47,106 nt of DNA, taken from contig JAFTMG010000040.1 of the NCBI GenBank assembly GCA_017452525.1, positions 1 through 47,106 on the forward strand, given 5' to 3'. The notes beneath the pieces are model-generated. The model had not been told where the DNA came from. It did no database searches and saw only the letters and a list, made by a program, of their open reading frames with translations. Below, in pieces: positions 39,123 to 47,106 of this stretch (the stretch's first letter is position 1; every line of letters starts with the position of its first letter). A program made the translations under genes and the position numbers. The DNA comes from Clostridia bacterium. Lineage in GTDB: Bacteria > Bacillota > Clostridia > Oscillospirales > CAG-272.

Positions 39123-39461
39123 ATGGACGGCAAAATAAAAAAATACATAGAAGAAAATAAAGTTTGTTCGGAGTTGATATTTAGAAACTGGAGCGAGTTT
39201 GTAGAATTGCTTTTTGAGTGTGGAGGTTTTGTAAACGAGATCCTCTGGTTTGAATACGTCTTGATAGACAAGCAAAAGGATTCATTAGGTGGCGGAGGAT
39301 ACGGTGATAAAGAAAATCCCGAATATATGTGGGCTGAAACAATGATATATGACAGAAATATGAAACATTGTTCTTTAGAAGAAATCAGAGCCCATATTGT
39401 AGAAACTATTGATAAGTATAAGCCGCATCATTTAGTTCCTTGCTTTTTTGATATTGGCTAA
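39123..39461 (+). CDS. Hypothetical protein, AT-rich
   Basis: 112 residues from ATG 39123, preceded by CGAGG. I do not recognise a family. It is acidic, with several aromatic residues (FRNWSEFVELLFECGGFVNE, ILWFEYVLIDKQ), a glycine run LGGGGYGDKENPEY, and no signal or membrane segment. Base composition is clearly more AT-rich than in neighbouring genes, suggesting recent acquisition; it sits directly after a MITE-like repeat. It ends in a good terminator. A member of an anti-phage or toxin family cannot be excluded, but nothing in the sequence shows it. Confidence 0.65.
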   Translation: MDGKIKKYIEENKVCSELIFRNWSEFVELLFECGGFVNEILWFEYVLIDKQKDSLGGGGYGDKENPEYMWAETMIYDRNMKHCSLEEIRAHIVETIDKYKPHHLVPCFFDIG

Positions 39462-39470
39462 TAAATTTGA

Positions 39471-39500
39471 CCCCGACAGAAATCTGTCGGGGTTATCTCT
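39471..39500 (+). terminator. Terminator of the hypothetical gene
   Basis: CCCCGACAG (39471-39479) pairs with CTGTCGGGG (39484-39492) around AAAT, followed by TTATCTCTTT. Confidence 0.8.
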
Positions 39501-39644
39501 TTGTTTTCTGCGGATCAAATATTGCTTATCCGTAGGGACGTTCATTGGACGCCCGCGGATGAACGCCACTACTGTGTGTTAGATCATTTCTCCGCTAAAT
39601 TTGCACGCACTTACCAAAAGTTCTTTTTTGCTTCACATATACAG

Positions 39645-40724
39645 TCAAAACCTGTCGTCAAGCCCTCGGATGTCCGCAAAAACGGCATCGAAAAACTTTT
39701 GTTTCTCTTCAAAGAAGGGCGCGGTGTCTCTGCCGAAATGCACGCGGTTGGAAAGCATGATGCAAAACACACCGGTTTCCCGATCGACGTAGAGATAGGT
39801 CCCCGTAAAGCCGGAATGACCGTAGCTGCCGCGAGACATATTCGCGCCGCCGGGGTAGACCTCCTCGCGGAACATATGGAAGCCAAGTCCCCGTGCGGAA
39901 TCGGAAATGCCCTCCGTTTGATCGGTCACGGCGAGATCAAAGGTCTCCTTGCGGAGATAGCCTTCCGCGCGGCACGAGAGCATTGAGCCGAAGCGGATGC
40001 AGTCATCCAGCGTCGAAAACAGCCCCGCGTTGCCGGACACGCCGCCGATCGAATGGGCGTTTTCATCGTGAACGTGACCGCAGATATAGCCGTCCGCGTC
40101 TGCTTTCTTCTCGGTGGTGACGCAGATCCGCCCGCTCCCCGGGCAATAGCAGGTGTCCTTCATGCCGAGGGGCAAGAGTACCTCCCGCGTCACGATCCGG
40201 TCCAGCGGCTCCCCGCAGATCTTCTCGAGGATCTTGCCCAGCAAAATGTAGCCCATACAGCTGTATATCACCTTGCTCCCCGTGGGGGCGGCAAGCGGAT
40301 ATTCGAGAATGACCCGCGCGGCATCGGCGGGATCGATATTCATCTTCCACATATGGAAAAAGGCGGGAATGCCCGAGGTGTGGGTCATAAGCTGATAGAT
40401 CGTGATGTTCTCTTTGCCGCAACACTCCGCGAAAAAGTCGCCAACACGGTCGGTCAGATGAAGCTTGTTTTGATCGATCAGCCTCAGCGCCGCCATGGTT
40501 GTTCCCATCAGTTTGCTCAGGGACGCCATATCAAAAAGCGTATCCTCCGTCAGCGGGAGCGGCTCGGGAAAACAGGCGCGATTGCCGCCGATCTCGCGAA
40601 AGTAGAGCTCCTCCCCCCGCCCGACCGCGGCGGCATAGCATGGCATAGCCCCCTGCGCAACCGCCGCGTCCAGGATCGCCTTCCACCTTTTCGTACCGTA
40701 CTCCCCGCGTGTAACAAATTTCAT
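39645..40724 (-). CDS. Serine beta-lactamase-fold hydrolase (class C/DD-peptidase-like)
   Basis: 359 residues. FDMASLSKLMGTT holds the SxxK nucleophile motif (Ser-Leu-Ser-Lys); YSCMGY is the YxN-like motif with Cys-Met in place of Asn, which is unusual; GHSGFTG is the HxG motif. No signal peptide is present, so it is probably a cytoplasmic esterase or amidase rather than a beta-lactamase. AAAGGAG precedes the ATG. It follows its own promoter (40772-40800) directly after the terminator of the neighbouring gene. The substrate is unknown. Confidence 0.85.
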   Translation of the reverse strand: MKFVTRGEYGTKRWKAILDAAVAQGAMPCYAAAVGRGEELYFREIGGNRACFPEPLPLTEDTLFDMASLSKLMGTTMAALRLIDQNKLHLTDRVGDFFAECCGKENITIYQLMTHTSGIPAFFHMWKMNIDPADAARVILEYPLAAPTGSKVIYSCMGYILLGKILEKICGEPLDRIVTREVLLPLGMKDTCYCPGSGRICVTTEKKADADGYICGHVHDENAHSIGGVSGNAGLFSTLDDCIRFGSMLSCRAEGYLRKETFDLAVTDQTEGISDSARGLGFHMFREEVYPGGANMSRGSYGHSGFTGTYLYVDRETGVFCIMLSNRVHFGRDTAPFFEEKQKFFDAVFADIRGLDDRF

Positions 40725-40771
40725 TTCCGACTCCTTTCCGGCATGGCAGCCGTGACTGTCTTCTTATGTAT

Positions 40772-40800
40772 ATCATACACCTTTTGCGCGGCGGTGTCAA
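40772..40800 (-). promoter_or_regulatory. Promoter of the beta-lactamase-fold gene
   Basis: On the minus strand: TTGACA (40800-40795), 17 bases, TATGAT (40777-40772). Confidence 0.75.
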
Positions 40801-40803
40801 CAT

Positions 40804-40834
40804 AAAACGGCTGCACATACAGCACAGCCGTTTT
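40804..40834 (-). terminator. Terminator of the phosphodiester glycosidase gene
   Basis: AAAACGGCTG (40804-40813) pairs with CAGCCGTTTT (40825-40834), 6 bases beyond the stop codon. Confidence 0.8.
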
Positions 40835-40839
40835 CTCAT

Positions 40840-41988
40840 TTACTTTTGAATCACCTGAATCGAGTTGAAGATCGGGCGGATCAGCAGCTCGGTGGGGCGG
40901 ACGAGGTCGGCGGGGCGATTGAGCATGGTCAACTCGCCGCCGAGGTTGACGAGGAAGGTGCAGGAGCCGCCGCCATCGATGTTGACGGCTCGCTTTGCCC
41001 CCATCGACTGCATCAGACGGCCGAGGTCCACGATCGTCGCGCCGTTGGAATATTCGGGCAGGCGACCGTCCACTACCATGATGATCACCGTGCCGTCAGC
41101 GCGGATGCCGACGGTGGTGCGAGGGTGAGAGATCGCGGAGAAAGGCTCGCAGAGCGAAAGCTCGGAAAGCGCGCCGTCACGCAGATAGATCTCGCGGCCG
41201 CTGACGGCGCATTTGAGCTGTCCGATCAGCTCGGGAGACTCGACAAAATTGGCGATCACGGGCTTGCCGTTGCGATCCATACCGAAGAAATTGCGCATGG
41301 AATCGGGATTGGCGATACTGCGCCCGTCCTTCACGCAAAGCCCTGCCGGGGCATTGTTGCCGAACATATCGAAGAAATCGGCATTGGTGGCAGCAATCAC
41401 ACGCCGCCCGTTGGCGATCGCCGACTCTGCCTGCTCCTTGACCGTCTGGATCTCGGTGTCTCCCGCATAGCCGTCGTTGGCGGTACCGGCGGAAAACTCT
41501 GCCTTTGCGGGATCCACAAAGAGCGCGAACACCTTCACGGGTGCGCCCGCTTTGTTTTTACAGTCGAGGATCTGATATTTCACACCGTCACAAATCTCGG
41601 CCTCGGTGACCTGCACGGGTGAGATGCCATTGTCCGTTTGAGCGATAAAGCTCTCGCGATCGGTGACCGTGACCGTCTCGGGAGAGAGCGTGGTCTGCCC
41701 CGCATCCCCTCTCTTTTCAAAGAATTTGGAGGGCTTTTTGGAATTGTTGAAGAAGTTGACCGTCATGGGGCGGTCGGTCGCCTGCGGCGGAAGATAAAAA
41801 ACATGAGTGGTAAAATCATATGGCTCGTCAAAGTTGCTCAGCTCGCCGTAAACACGCCCGTCCGCGTCGGTCAGCGTGACATATCTCGCGCGCTCGGTGG
41901 TGCGCAGTACGACCTTGTTGCGCCCGTTATCGTCGACGCGGGTGCAGCTTTTGATGTAATCGGCTTCAGAAATGATGATAGGCTTCAT
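40840..41988 (-). CDS. Phosphodiester glycosidase (NAGPA-domain) family protein
   Basis: 382 residues from ATG 41988. The C-terminal 190 residues form an NAGPA/DUF2233 domain: RTTVGIRADGTVIIMVVDGR, then ATIVDLGRLMQSMGAKRAVN and IDGGGSCTFLVN, with the conserved Asp and Gly-Gly-Gly. Members remove terminal N-acetylglucosamine from phosphodiesters (mammalian uncovering enzyme) and act in cell-wall or exopolysaccharide metabolism in bacteria. The first 150 residues are a beta-rich domain I do not recognise. No signal peptide is seen, so localisation is uncertain: the family is usually exported. AAAGGTG upstream is a weak ribosome binding site. Confidence 0.8.
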   Translation of the reverse strand: MKPIIISEADYIKSCTRVDDNGRNKVVLRTTERARYVTLTDADGRVYGELSNFDEPYDFTTHVFYLPPQATDRPMTVNFFNNSKKPSKFFEKRGDAGQTTLSPETVTVTDRESFIAQTDNGISPVQVTEAEICDGVKYQILDCKNKAGAPVKVFALFVDPAKAEFSAGTANDGYAGDTEIQTVKEQAESAIANGRRVIAATNADFFDMFGNNAPAGLCVKDGRSIANPDSMRNFFGMDRNGKPVIANFVESPELIGQLKCAVSGREIYLRDGALSELSLCEPFSAISHPRTTVGIRADGTVIIMVVDGRLPEYSNGATIVDLGRLMQSMGAKRAVNIDGGGSCTFLVNLGGELTMLNRPADLVRPTELLIRPIFNSIQVIQK

Positions 41989-42022
41989 GGATGTGACACC
42001 TTTCGCGATATTCATTGGTATT

Positions 42023-42051
42023 ATTGTAACCTTTTTCGGGCGGCTTGTCAA
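42023..42051 (-). promoter_or_regulatory. Promoter of the phosphodiester glycosidase gene
   Basis: On the minus strand: TTGACA (42051-42046), 17 bases, TACAAT (42028-42023). Confidence 0.75.
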
Positions 42052-42124
42052 TATGGGACAATCTTATTCCGCCAACTTTCACGGACAGACAGGACAGTTT
42101 GAGTACAAAATTTCGGCTGTCCTA

Positions 42125-42153
42125 TTTACTTTTGCAAAATCTTATGTTACAAT
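42125..42153 (+). promoter_or_regulatory. Promoter of the nucleotidase-deoC-lipoprotein operon
   Basis: TTTACT (42125-42130), 17 bases, TACAAT (42148-42153), about 70 bases before the ATG at 42222. Confidence 0.65.
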
Positions 42154-42221
42154 AAATTATGATTTATGTGCAACAGCTCCAATTCCCTCCCACAAAAAAC
42201 ATTCAAAAAGGAAACATCGCC

Positions 42222-44117
42222 ATGAAACTCAAACGCATCTTAGCGGTCCTGCTGGTTCTGATGACCTGCGCCGCCCTCTGTCTCTCCGTCTCCGCCGCGC
42301 AGGCTACCCGCGGGGACGTGATCACCGTGCTGTTTACCCACGACCTGCACTCCCACCTGCTCCCGACCACCAATGATTCGGGAAAAGGAGAATACGGCGG
42401 GTATGCCAAGTTGATGACGCTGATCAATATTCAAAAGAAGATCGATCCCAATGCCATTTTGGTGGATGGCGGCGACTTCTCCATGGGTTCTCTTTTTCAG
42501 ACAGCATACCCTACCTCTGCCCTTGAGCTTCGTATCATGGGAGCGATGGGCTATGACGCTACGACCTTTGGCAATCATGAATACGATTATCTCCCCTCCG
42601 GGTTGAAATCCATGCTCAACGCCGCCGTTGCAAGCGGCGATCCCCTGCCGGCGATCGTTTGCGCCAACTATCTGCCCCCCGTTGAGGGACAGGAGGGCTA
42701 TGATGCCGCGATGTGGGAGGCCTTCAACAATTACGGCGTTAAAAAGTATATCATTCTGGAGCGCGGCGGTGTTTACTACGCGATTTTCGGCATTTTCGGT
42801 TACGATGCCGATGACTGTGCTCCCAATTCCGGCATGGTCTTTGAGGATCCCGCCGCAGTAGCGCAGGAAACCGTGGATGCCGCTGTTGCCGAATGTGAAT
42901 CGGTTTATGGCGCGCATCCCGTGGTCGTTTGTCTTTCTCACAGCGGCACATCGGATGGCATGGGAGAGGACTATGAGCTGGCCGAGGCAGTCAACGGTAT
43001 CGATGTGATCGTTTCCGGACATACTCACTCCACGTTGAAGGAGCCCATCGAGGTCAACGGTACGCTGATCGTTTCCGCAACAGACTATGGCCGAAGATTG
43101 GGCGTTCTGAAATTGAGATTTGACGGTCAGGCCGTTTCGCTTGTCGATTATATGCTGATGGATGTCACCGGAACCGTCAAAAAAGAGCCCGGGATCGAGG
43201 CGTTGATCGAGCAATACAAAACAGCCGTTGAGGAGGATTATCTTTCTAAGTACGGCTACACCTTCGATCAGGTGCTGATCAACAACCCCTACACCTTCGA
43301 CACGGCGGGTCAGGTCTCTTCCACCCCACATGAATCGACGCTCTGCAATGTCTTCTCGGATGCCTACAAATGGGCGGCGGAGCGTGCTACGGGACGCAAG
43401 GTGGACGTTGCCGTCACGGCGGCGGGCGTTATCCGCGGCAGTCTCCCCGTGGGAGCGGTCACCGTTTCCGACGTTTTCAACGCCGCCTCTCTCGGTGTCG
43501 GCACTGAGGGTGAGCTGATCGGCATCTATCTGACGGGCAAGGATCTGAAAAATGCCATCGAGCTGGACGCTTCGGTTCAGCCTCTGATGCACTCCGCCCA
43601 GCTCTTTATGTCGGGCGCCGAATATTCCTTCAACCAGAAGCGCATGATCTTCAACCGCGTCGACTACGCCATGCTCCGCGCCGATGACGGCACGCTGACC
43701 CCCATCGACAACGGCAAGCTCTATTTCGTGGTCGCGGGCATGTATATGGGTCAGATGCTCGGCTCGGTGGAGGAGACCTCCATGGGACTGTTGACCGTCA
43801 CCCCGCGCGATGCCGAGGGCAATCCCATTGCCGTAAACGATCTGGTCAACTACGTTCTCCGCGATGAAAACGGCAACCCGCTCAAGGAATGGGCCGCTAT
43901 TGCCTCTTATCTGGAGACCATGGGCGGCGAGATGGATGCCCGCTACGCCGAGCCCGACGGGCGCAAAGTGGTCTACGCCAGCCTCAACCCCGTCAAGCTG
44001 CTGAAAAATGCCAATATCTTCACCTACGCGGTCCTGATTTTGGCGGCAGTGATCATTGCTGCGCCTGTACTCATCATCTGCGCCGTGCGCCGCCGCAAGA
44101 AACACAAGAAAGGATGA
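42222..44117 (+). CDS. Membrane-anchored 5'-nucleotidase/2',3'-cyclic phosphodiesterase
   Basis: 631 residues. Signal peptide (MKLKRILAVLLVLMTCAALC, cleaved near SAAQA). Metallophosphatase motifs: FTHDLHSHL (DxH), VDGGDFSMG (GD), TTFGNHEYDY (GNHE), VSGHTHS (GHTH), all two-metal ligands. The second domain (about 360-590) is the 5'-nucleotidase C-terminal substrate domain. The end has a transmembrane helix (YAVLILAAVIIAAPVLIICA) followed by a basic tail, anchoring it outside the cell. It dephosphorylates extracellular nucleotides to nucleosides. It lies 7 bases before deoC and is cotranscribed with it and a lipoprotein gene, which fits nucleotide salvage. Confidence 0.88.
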   Translation: MKLKRILAVLLVLMTCAALCLSVSAAQATRGDVITVLFTHDLHSHLLPTTNDSGKGEYGGYAKLMTLINIQKKIDPNAILVDGGDFSMGSLFQTAYPTSALELRIMGAMGYDATTFGNHEYDYLPSGLKSMLNAAVASGDPLPAIVCANYLPPVEGQEGYDAAMWEAFNNYGVKKYIILERGGVYYAIFGIFGYDADDCAPNSGMVFEDPAAVAQETVDAAVAECESVYGAHPVVVCLSHSGTSDGMGEDYELAEAVNGIDVIVSGHTHSTLKEPIEVNGTLIVSATDYGRRLGVLKLRFDGQAVSLVDYMLMDVTGTVKKEPGIEALIEQYKTAVEEDYLSKYGYTFDQVLINNPYTFDTAGQVSSTPHESTLCNVFSDAYKWAAERATGRKVDVAVTAAGVIRGSLPVGAVTVSDVFNAASLGVGTEGELIGIYLTGKDLKNAIELDASVQPLMHSAQLFMSGAEYSFNQKRMIFNRVDYAMLRADDGTLTPIDNGKLYFVVAGMYMGQMLGSVEETSMGLLTVTPRDAEGNPIAVNDLVNYVLRDENGNPLKEWAAIASYLETMGGEMDARYAEPDGRKVVYASLNPVKLLKNANIFTYAVLILAAVIIAAPVLIICAVRRRKKHKKG

Positions 44118-44124
44118 TCTGACA

Positions 44125-44838
44125 ATGAAATCTAAACTCACCCCCGAACAGTTAGCCAAATACTTCGACCAATCTCTGCTGAAGGCATACGCCTCAAGGG
44201 CAGATTTTGAGCGCTTCTGCGCCGAATGCGCCGCCTATCATTTCAAAATGGCTGCCATCAATTCCGTTCCCGTCAAGCTCTGCAAGTCGCTTCTTGCGGA
44301 CACCGATGTGCTGGTGGGCGCCGCCATCGGTTTCCCCTTGGGGCAAACCACGGTAGAAAACAAGATACACGAGACCGAGCAGGCGATCGCCGACGGTGCC
44401 GACGAGATCGACTATGTCATGAACATCGGTGAACTGAAAAGCGGCAATCTTTCCTACATTGAAGATGAAATGGCACGGATCGTTGCCGTCTGCCGCGCCC
44501 ACGGCAAAACGGTGAAGGTCATTTTTGAAAACTGCTATCTGACAAATGACGAAAAACGCGCCCTCTGCGAGATCGCCAAGCGCGTACGCCCCGATTTTAT
44601 TAAGACCAGCACCGGATTCGGCACACCCGCCGCGGGGGTCCCCTCGGGCGCCACCGTGGAGGATATTCGCCTGATGAAGAGCATCGTGGGCGACACCGTC
44701 AAGGTCAAGGCCGCCGGCGGTGTGCGCACGCTGGAGGATGCCCTTGCCATGATCGAGGCAGGCGCCGAGCGCATCGGCACCAGCGCCGGTGTTGCCATTA
44801 TTGAAGAACTCAAGACACGTTCCGAGCAGACATTCTGA
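44125..44838 (+). CDS. deoC: Deoxyribose-phosphate aldolase
   Basis: 237 residues. A class I aldolase: PDFIKTSTGFGT carries the Schiff-base Lys and KVKAAGGVRTLEDAL the second catalytic Lys; DEIDYVMNIGELKSGN contains the conserved Asp. It converts 2-deoxyribose-5-phosphate to glyceraldehyde-3-phosphate and acetaldehyde. GAAAGGA (overlapping the previous stop) is the ribosome binding site. Its position after a surface nucleotidase suggests catabolism of extracellular DNA-derived nucleosides; no nucleoside phosphorylase is visible in the window, so that step must be encoded elsewhere. Confidence 0.95.
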   Translation: MKSKLTPEQLAKYFDQSLLKAYASRADFERFCAECAAYHFKMAAINSVPVKLCKSLLADTDVLVGAAIGFPLGQTTVENKIHETEQAIADGADEIDYVMNIGELKSGNLSYIEDEMARIVAVCRAHGKTVKVIFENCYLTNDEKRALCEIAKRVRPDFIKTSTGFGTPAAGVPSGATVEDIRLMKSIVGDTVKVKAAGGVRTLEDALAMIEAGAERIGTSAGVAIIEELKTRSEQTF

Positions 44839-44880
44839 GATTTTCGCATTTTCCATAAACAATTGAAAGGACACACGAAT

Positions 44881-46380
44881 ATGAAAAAAACGATCAGCAT
44901 CCTCCTGCTCCTCACCGTGCTTCTCTCCCTCCTCGCTTCCTGCGGCAAAACCGACACCGATGACAGCCTCACATCCGTAACCAATGCCACCGACAGCACG
45001 ATTGCCTCAATCGACGGTGCGGACACAGACACGACCACCGAAACCCCCGAATACGTCAAGCCCGAGGAGGACTACACGGGAAAGACCTTCACCTTCTCCT
45101 CCGTCAAGTACACCAACCCCAACTGGATCGCCACCTCCTACGTGGAAGCGTCCAAGCCCGAGATCAACGGCGAGGTCATCAACGATTCCCTTTATGAGCG
45201 CATCGTTGCCACCGAGGACACCCTCGGTATCACCGTGGAAAGCAATATCTATGAAAACAACAACACCATCATGAACATGGTCATGGCGGGTGACTACATT
45301 GCCGACTGCATCATTCTGGAGGGTCTGGAGTTCGCCTCCGTCCTTCCCAAGGATCTGCTGATTGACCTGAACAGCATCCAAACGCTGGATCTGGGCGCAT
45401 CCTGGTGGGATCAGAACGCCGTATCCTCCCTGTCGCTGGGCGGCAAGCTTTACGGCGCGGTGGGCGACATCTCCCCCATGGGACTTCTGGCGGCAAACTG
45501 CGTTTACGTCAACCGCGAGCTGCTGAAGACCGCCGGTCTGGAGGACCCCGCCAAGGACGTCAAGGACGGCACGTGGACCTATGACAAGATGGAAGAAATG
45601 GGACGCGCCGTGGCACACGACGTCAACGGCGACGGCAAGATGAACGAGGACGACGTGTTCGGTCTTGACAGCGAGCCCATCGGCTACGTGGCGGCAGGCT
45701 CCTGCGGCGTAATCTATACCGCGAAGGACGAAAACGACATGCCCGTATCGGCGCTGGATCAGGAAAGAGCCATCGCCGCCATCGAAAAGCTGGTGCCCCT
45801 CTTCCGCGACAAGGATATCACCCTCTATTCGCAGGACTACACAAGCTCCGGCTACAAGAACATTTTCCGCGAGCTGATCGTGCAGAAATTCATTGAGGAT
45901 GAGCTCCTGTTCGTCAACAACTGGCTGTGTGTCGCGTTGGAGCTGAGAGAAATGGAAAGCGATTTCGGTCTGCTCCCGCCGCCCAAATTCGACGAGCAGC
46001 AACAGCAGTATATGGTCTACAACTCCCCCTCCTGGACGACCTACGCCGCCGTTCCCAAGACGGTCAAGGAGGATACTCTGCCCTTCATCGGCGACGTGAT
46101 GAACACCCTCGGCTACTACGGTCACGAGCATATTTACACCGCACTGATCGACACCGCCATCACCTATAAGTCGCTCCGCGATGACGGCAACCGCGAGATG
46201 ATGGAGCTGATCTACGCCAACCGTATTTTCGACCTTGCCGATATCTACGATTTCGGCGGCATTCAGGCAATGATGAACAGCTTCGTCTCCGGTAACAACA
46301 CCAATTTCGCCTCCCTCTATAAGAGCTACTCCAAGATCATCGAAAAAAACATCAAGCAGGTAGCCGACTCTATTGATTAA
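44881..46380 (+). CDS. Extracellular solute-binding lipoprotein 5 (nucleotide-salvage operon)
   Basis: 499 residues from ATG 44881 with GAAAGGA upstream. Lipobox LLASC (Cys21), Thr/Asp-rich linker to about 60. The block PEINGEVINDSLYERI (93-108), the motif SWWDQNAVSSLSL (174-186, almost the same as in lipoprotein 3) and the EF-hand-like loop D247-N249-D251-N255-D258 mark it as a paralogue. It follows deoC by 42 bases in the same operon. A ligand such as a nucleoside or deoxyribose compound would fit, but the fold is of the sugar-binding type and no permease is present. Confidence 0.83.
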   Translation: MKKTISILLLLTVLLSLLASCGKTDTDDSLTSVTNATDSTIASIDGADTDTTTETPEYVKPEEDYTGKTFTFSSVKYTNPNWIATSYVEASKPEINGEVINDSLYERIVATEDTLGITVESNIYENNNTIMNMVMAGDYIADCIILEGLEFASVLPKDLLIDLNSIQTLDLGASWWDQNAVSSLSLGGKLYGAVGDISPMGLLAANCVYVNRELLKTAGLEDPAKDVKDGTWTYDKMEEMGRAVAHDVNGDGKMNEDDVFGLDSEPIGYVAAGSCGVIYTAKDENDMPVSALDQERAIAAIEKLVPLFRDKDITLYSQDYTSSGYKNIFRELIVQKFIEDELLFVNNWLCVALELREMESDFGLLPPPKFDEQQQQYMVYNSPSWTTYAAVPKTVKEDTLPFIGDVMNTLGYYGHEHIYTALIDTAITYKSLRDDGNREMMELIYANRIFDLADIYDFGGIQAMMNSFVSGNNTNFASLYKSYSKIIEKNIKQVADSID

Positions 46381-46381
46381 G

Positions 46382-46419
46382 TGAAACAACCCCCGCCGCA
46401 GGCGGGGGGGAGTGTTTCA
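46382..46419 (+). terminator. Hairpin after lipoprotein 5
   Basis: TGAAACA (46382-46388) and CCCCCGCC (46390-46397) pair with GGCGGGGG (46401-46408) and TGTTTCA (46413-46419). The stem is strong but has no T run. Confidence 0.55.
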
Positions 46420-46441
46420 AATTGGGATTTGTCGGGGTGGA

Positions 46442-47106
46442 GGTATCGTGGCGCGGACGAAGGCAGGGCTTTGCCCTGCACCCACAAGGGAACCCTTTTT
46501 TGAAGGGTTCCCTTGACCCTCCGAAAATCTTCATACTATGGGTATGAGGCGAGGTGATTATCTTGCTCTCGCCGTGAAATGGTTCGGGCGGGGCGATTAT
46601 AAGCAAATAGACGGATGCCAACCTGTCATGGTTCGAGCGGGCAAACTTCGTTCGCGTCAGGGACCGCCGAGACCCTGCCGCTTCGGCTGCCGTGGCGCTC
46701 GGTGCACAAAATGGGGTCATTTAGTGTACGAAACGAGGCTGTTGTATTCAAATTTGTCGGTAAACTTTACAGACAAAGCGATGACGGTTTGGACAGATCA
46801 ATGAAAACAGTCCCGTGTCATACACTAAACAGCCCCATTTCGTGCGGCGCGCGCCACGGCAGCCAAAACGGCAGGGTCTCGGAGGTGCCTGACGTTTGCG
46901 AAGTTTGCCCGCTCAAGCCATGCAAGGGAGGTATCCGTCAGCGGATCAGTAAACGCCCCGCTCATTCAATATCCGTCAACAGCGAGATAAACACCCCGCC
47001 CCATACCCCTGCCACAAAGATTTTAGGAGAGTCCAGAGGACCCTTCAAAAAAGGGTCCTTTGGCGGGTGCAGGGCAGAGCCCTGCCTTCGTCCGCGCCAC
47101 GATACC
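46442..47106. repeat. Large imperfect foldback (inverted repeat) element
   Basis: The outer 90 bases, 46442-46531 and 47017-47106, are near-perfect inverted repeats (GGTATCGTGGCGCGGACGAA at both ends). Homology of the two arms continues inward through degenerate and then closely matching stretches to about 46740 and 46808, leaving a spacer of roughly 70 bases. The arms include the inner block GAGCGGGCAAACTTCG and a TTTAGTGTA motif. No reliable coding region lies inside. The right end coincides with the window edge, so the element may continue. Confidence 0.8.

Noticed and set aside
42240..44159. A 639-residue open frame on the minus strand opposite the 5'-nucleotidase gene
   Set aside because: The plus strand has complete metallophosphatase motifs, a signal peptide and a membrane anchor, and the minus frame only mirrors its codon bias.
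46382..46419. CRISPR-like repeats near the right end
   Set aside because: Palindromic segments are present but there is no regular array of direct repeats and spacers, and no cas gene.
46538..46804. An 88-residue plus-strand frame inside the foldback element
   Set aside because: It spans arm and spacer, has no ribosome binding site and no recognisable domain; the opposite arm is not maintained as coding.

Overview
The window looks like chromosome from an obligately anaerobic, low-oxygen Bacillota, most likely a gut-type Clostridia (Oscillospirales or a relative). The signs are AGGAGG-type ribosome binding sites, many sigma-A promoters of the TTGACA-N17-TATAAT type, Gram-positive lipoprotein signals, several oxygen-sensitive Fe-S or radical SAM enzymes, and family content (DUF6273, CPBP, orphan solute-binding lipoproteins) typical of that group. 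The placement is inference; no rRNA or tRNA gene is present to fix it.

Layout. 1-4.9 kb: an XRE regulator, a LysR regulator, and a Fic protein lying between two copies of a repeat that each carry a candidate small RNA; a truncated serine recombinase sits at the second copy. 4.98-11.8 kb: a six-gene, almost entirely overlapping minus-strand operon (U32-like Fe-S protein, three related double-cluster Fe-S proteins, a cupin, a solute-binding lipoprotein) divergent from an AraC regulator. This is my main candidate for an undescribed system. 12-14 kb: a GNAT enzyme and a radical SAM gene followed by a 19-residue peptide gene. 14.3-18.9 kb: three lipoprotein genes. 19-20 kb: HTH and CPBP protease pair. 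20.2-25.1 kb: operon of a solute-binding lipoprotein, a six-hairpin-glycosidase-like protein and an ADP-ribosylglycohydrolase, divergent from an AraC regulator. 25.2-29.1 kb: macro-domain protein, MESH1-like HD hydrolase, von Willebrand A protein and a second ADP-ribosylglycohydrolase.

29.2-38.1 kb is carbohydrate catabolism: a sugar isomerase/epimerase, a large GH10-like protein, and an operon (mannose-6-phosphate-isomerase-like cupin, GHL6-type glycosidase, solute-binding lipoprotein) that a divergent LacI regulator probably controls through a perfect 14-bp palindrome next to the operon promoter. 38.1-42 kb: Phd-Doc toxin-antitoxin pair, a MITE-like inverted repeat, a small unknown protein, a beta-lactamase-fold serine hydrolase and a phosphodiester glycosidase. 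42.1-46.4 kb: a membrane-anchored 5'-nucleotidase, DeoC aldolase and a fifth solute-binding lipoprotein, probably one nucleotide-salvage operon. The right edge (46.4-47.1 kb) is one large imperfect foldback repeat.

Five solute-binding lipoproteins occur without any permease or ATPase gene. They share an N-terminal block and an EF-hand-like loop, and four sit in operons with different enzymes, so they look like interchangeable surface receptors for locus-specific substrates. A transporter shared from elsewhere in the genome would explain this, but that is inference.
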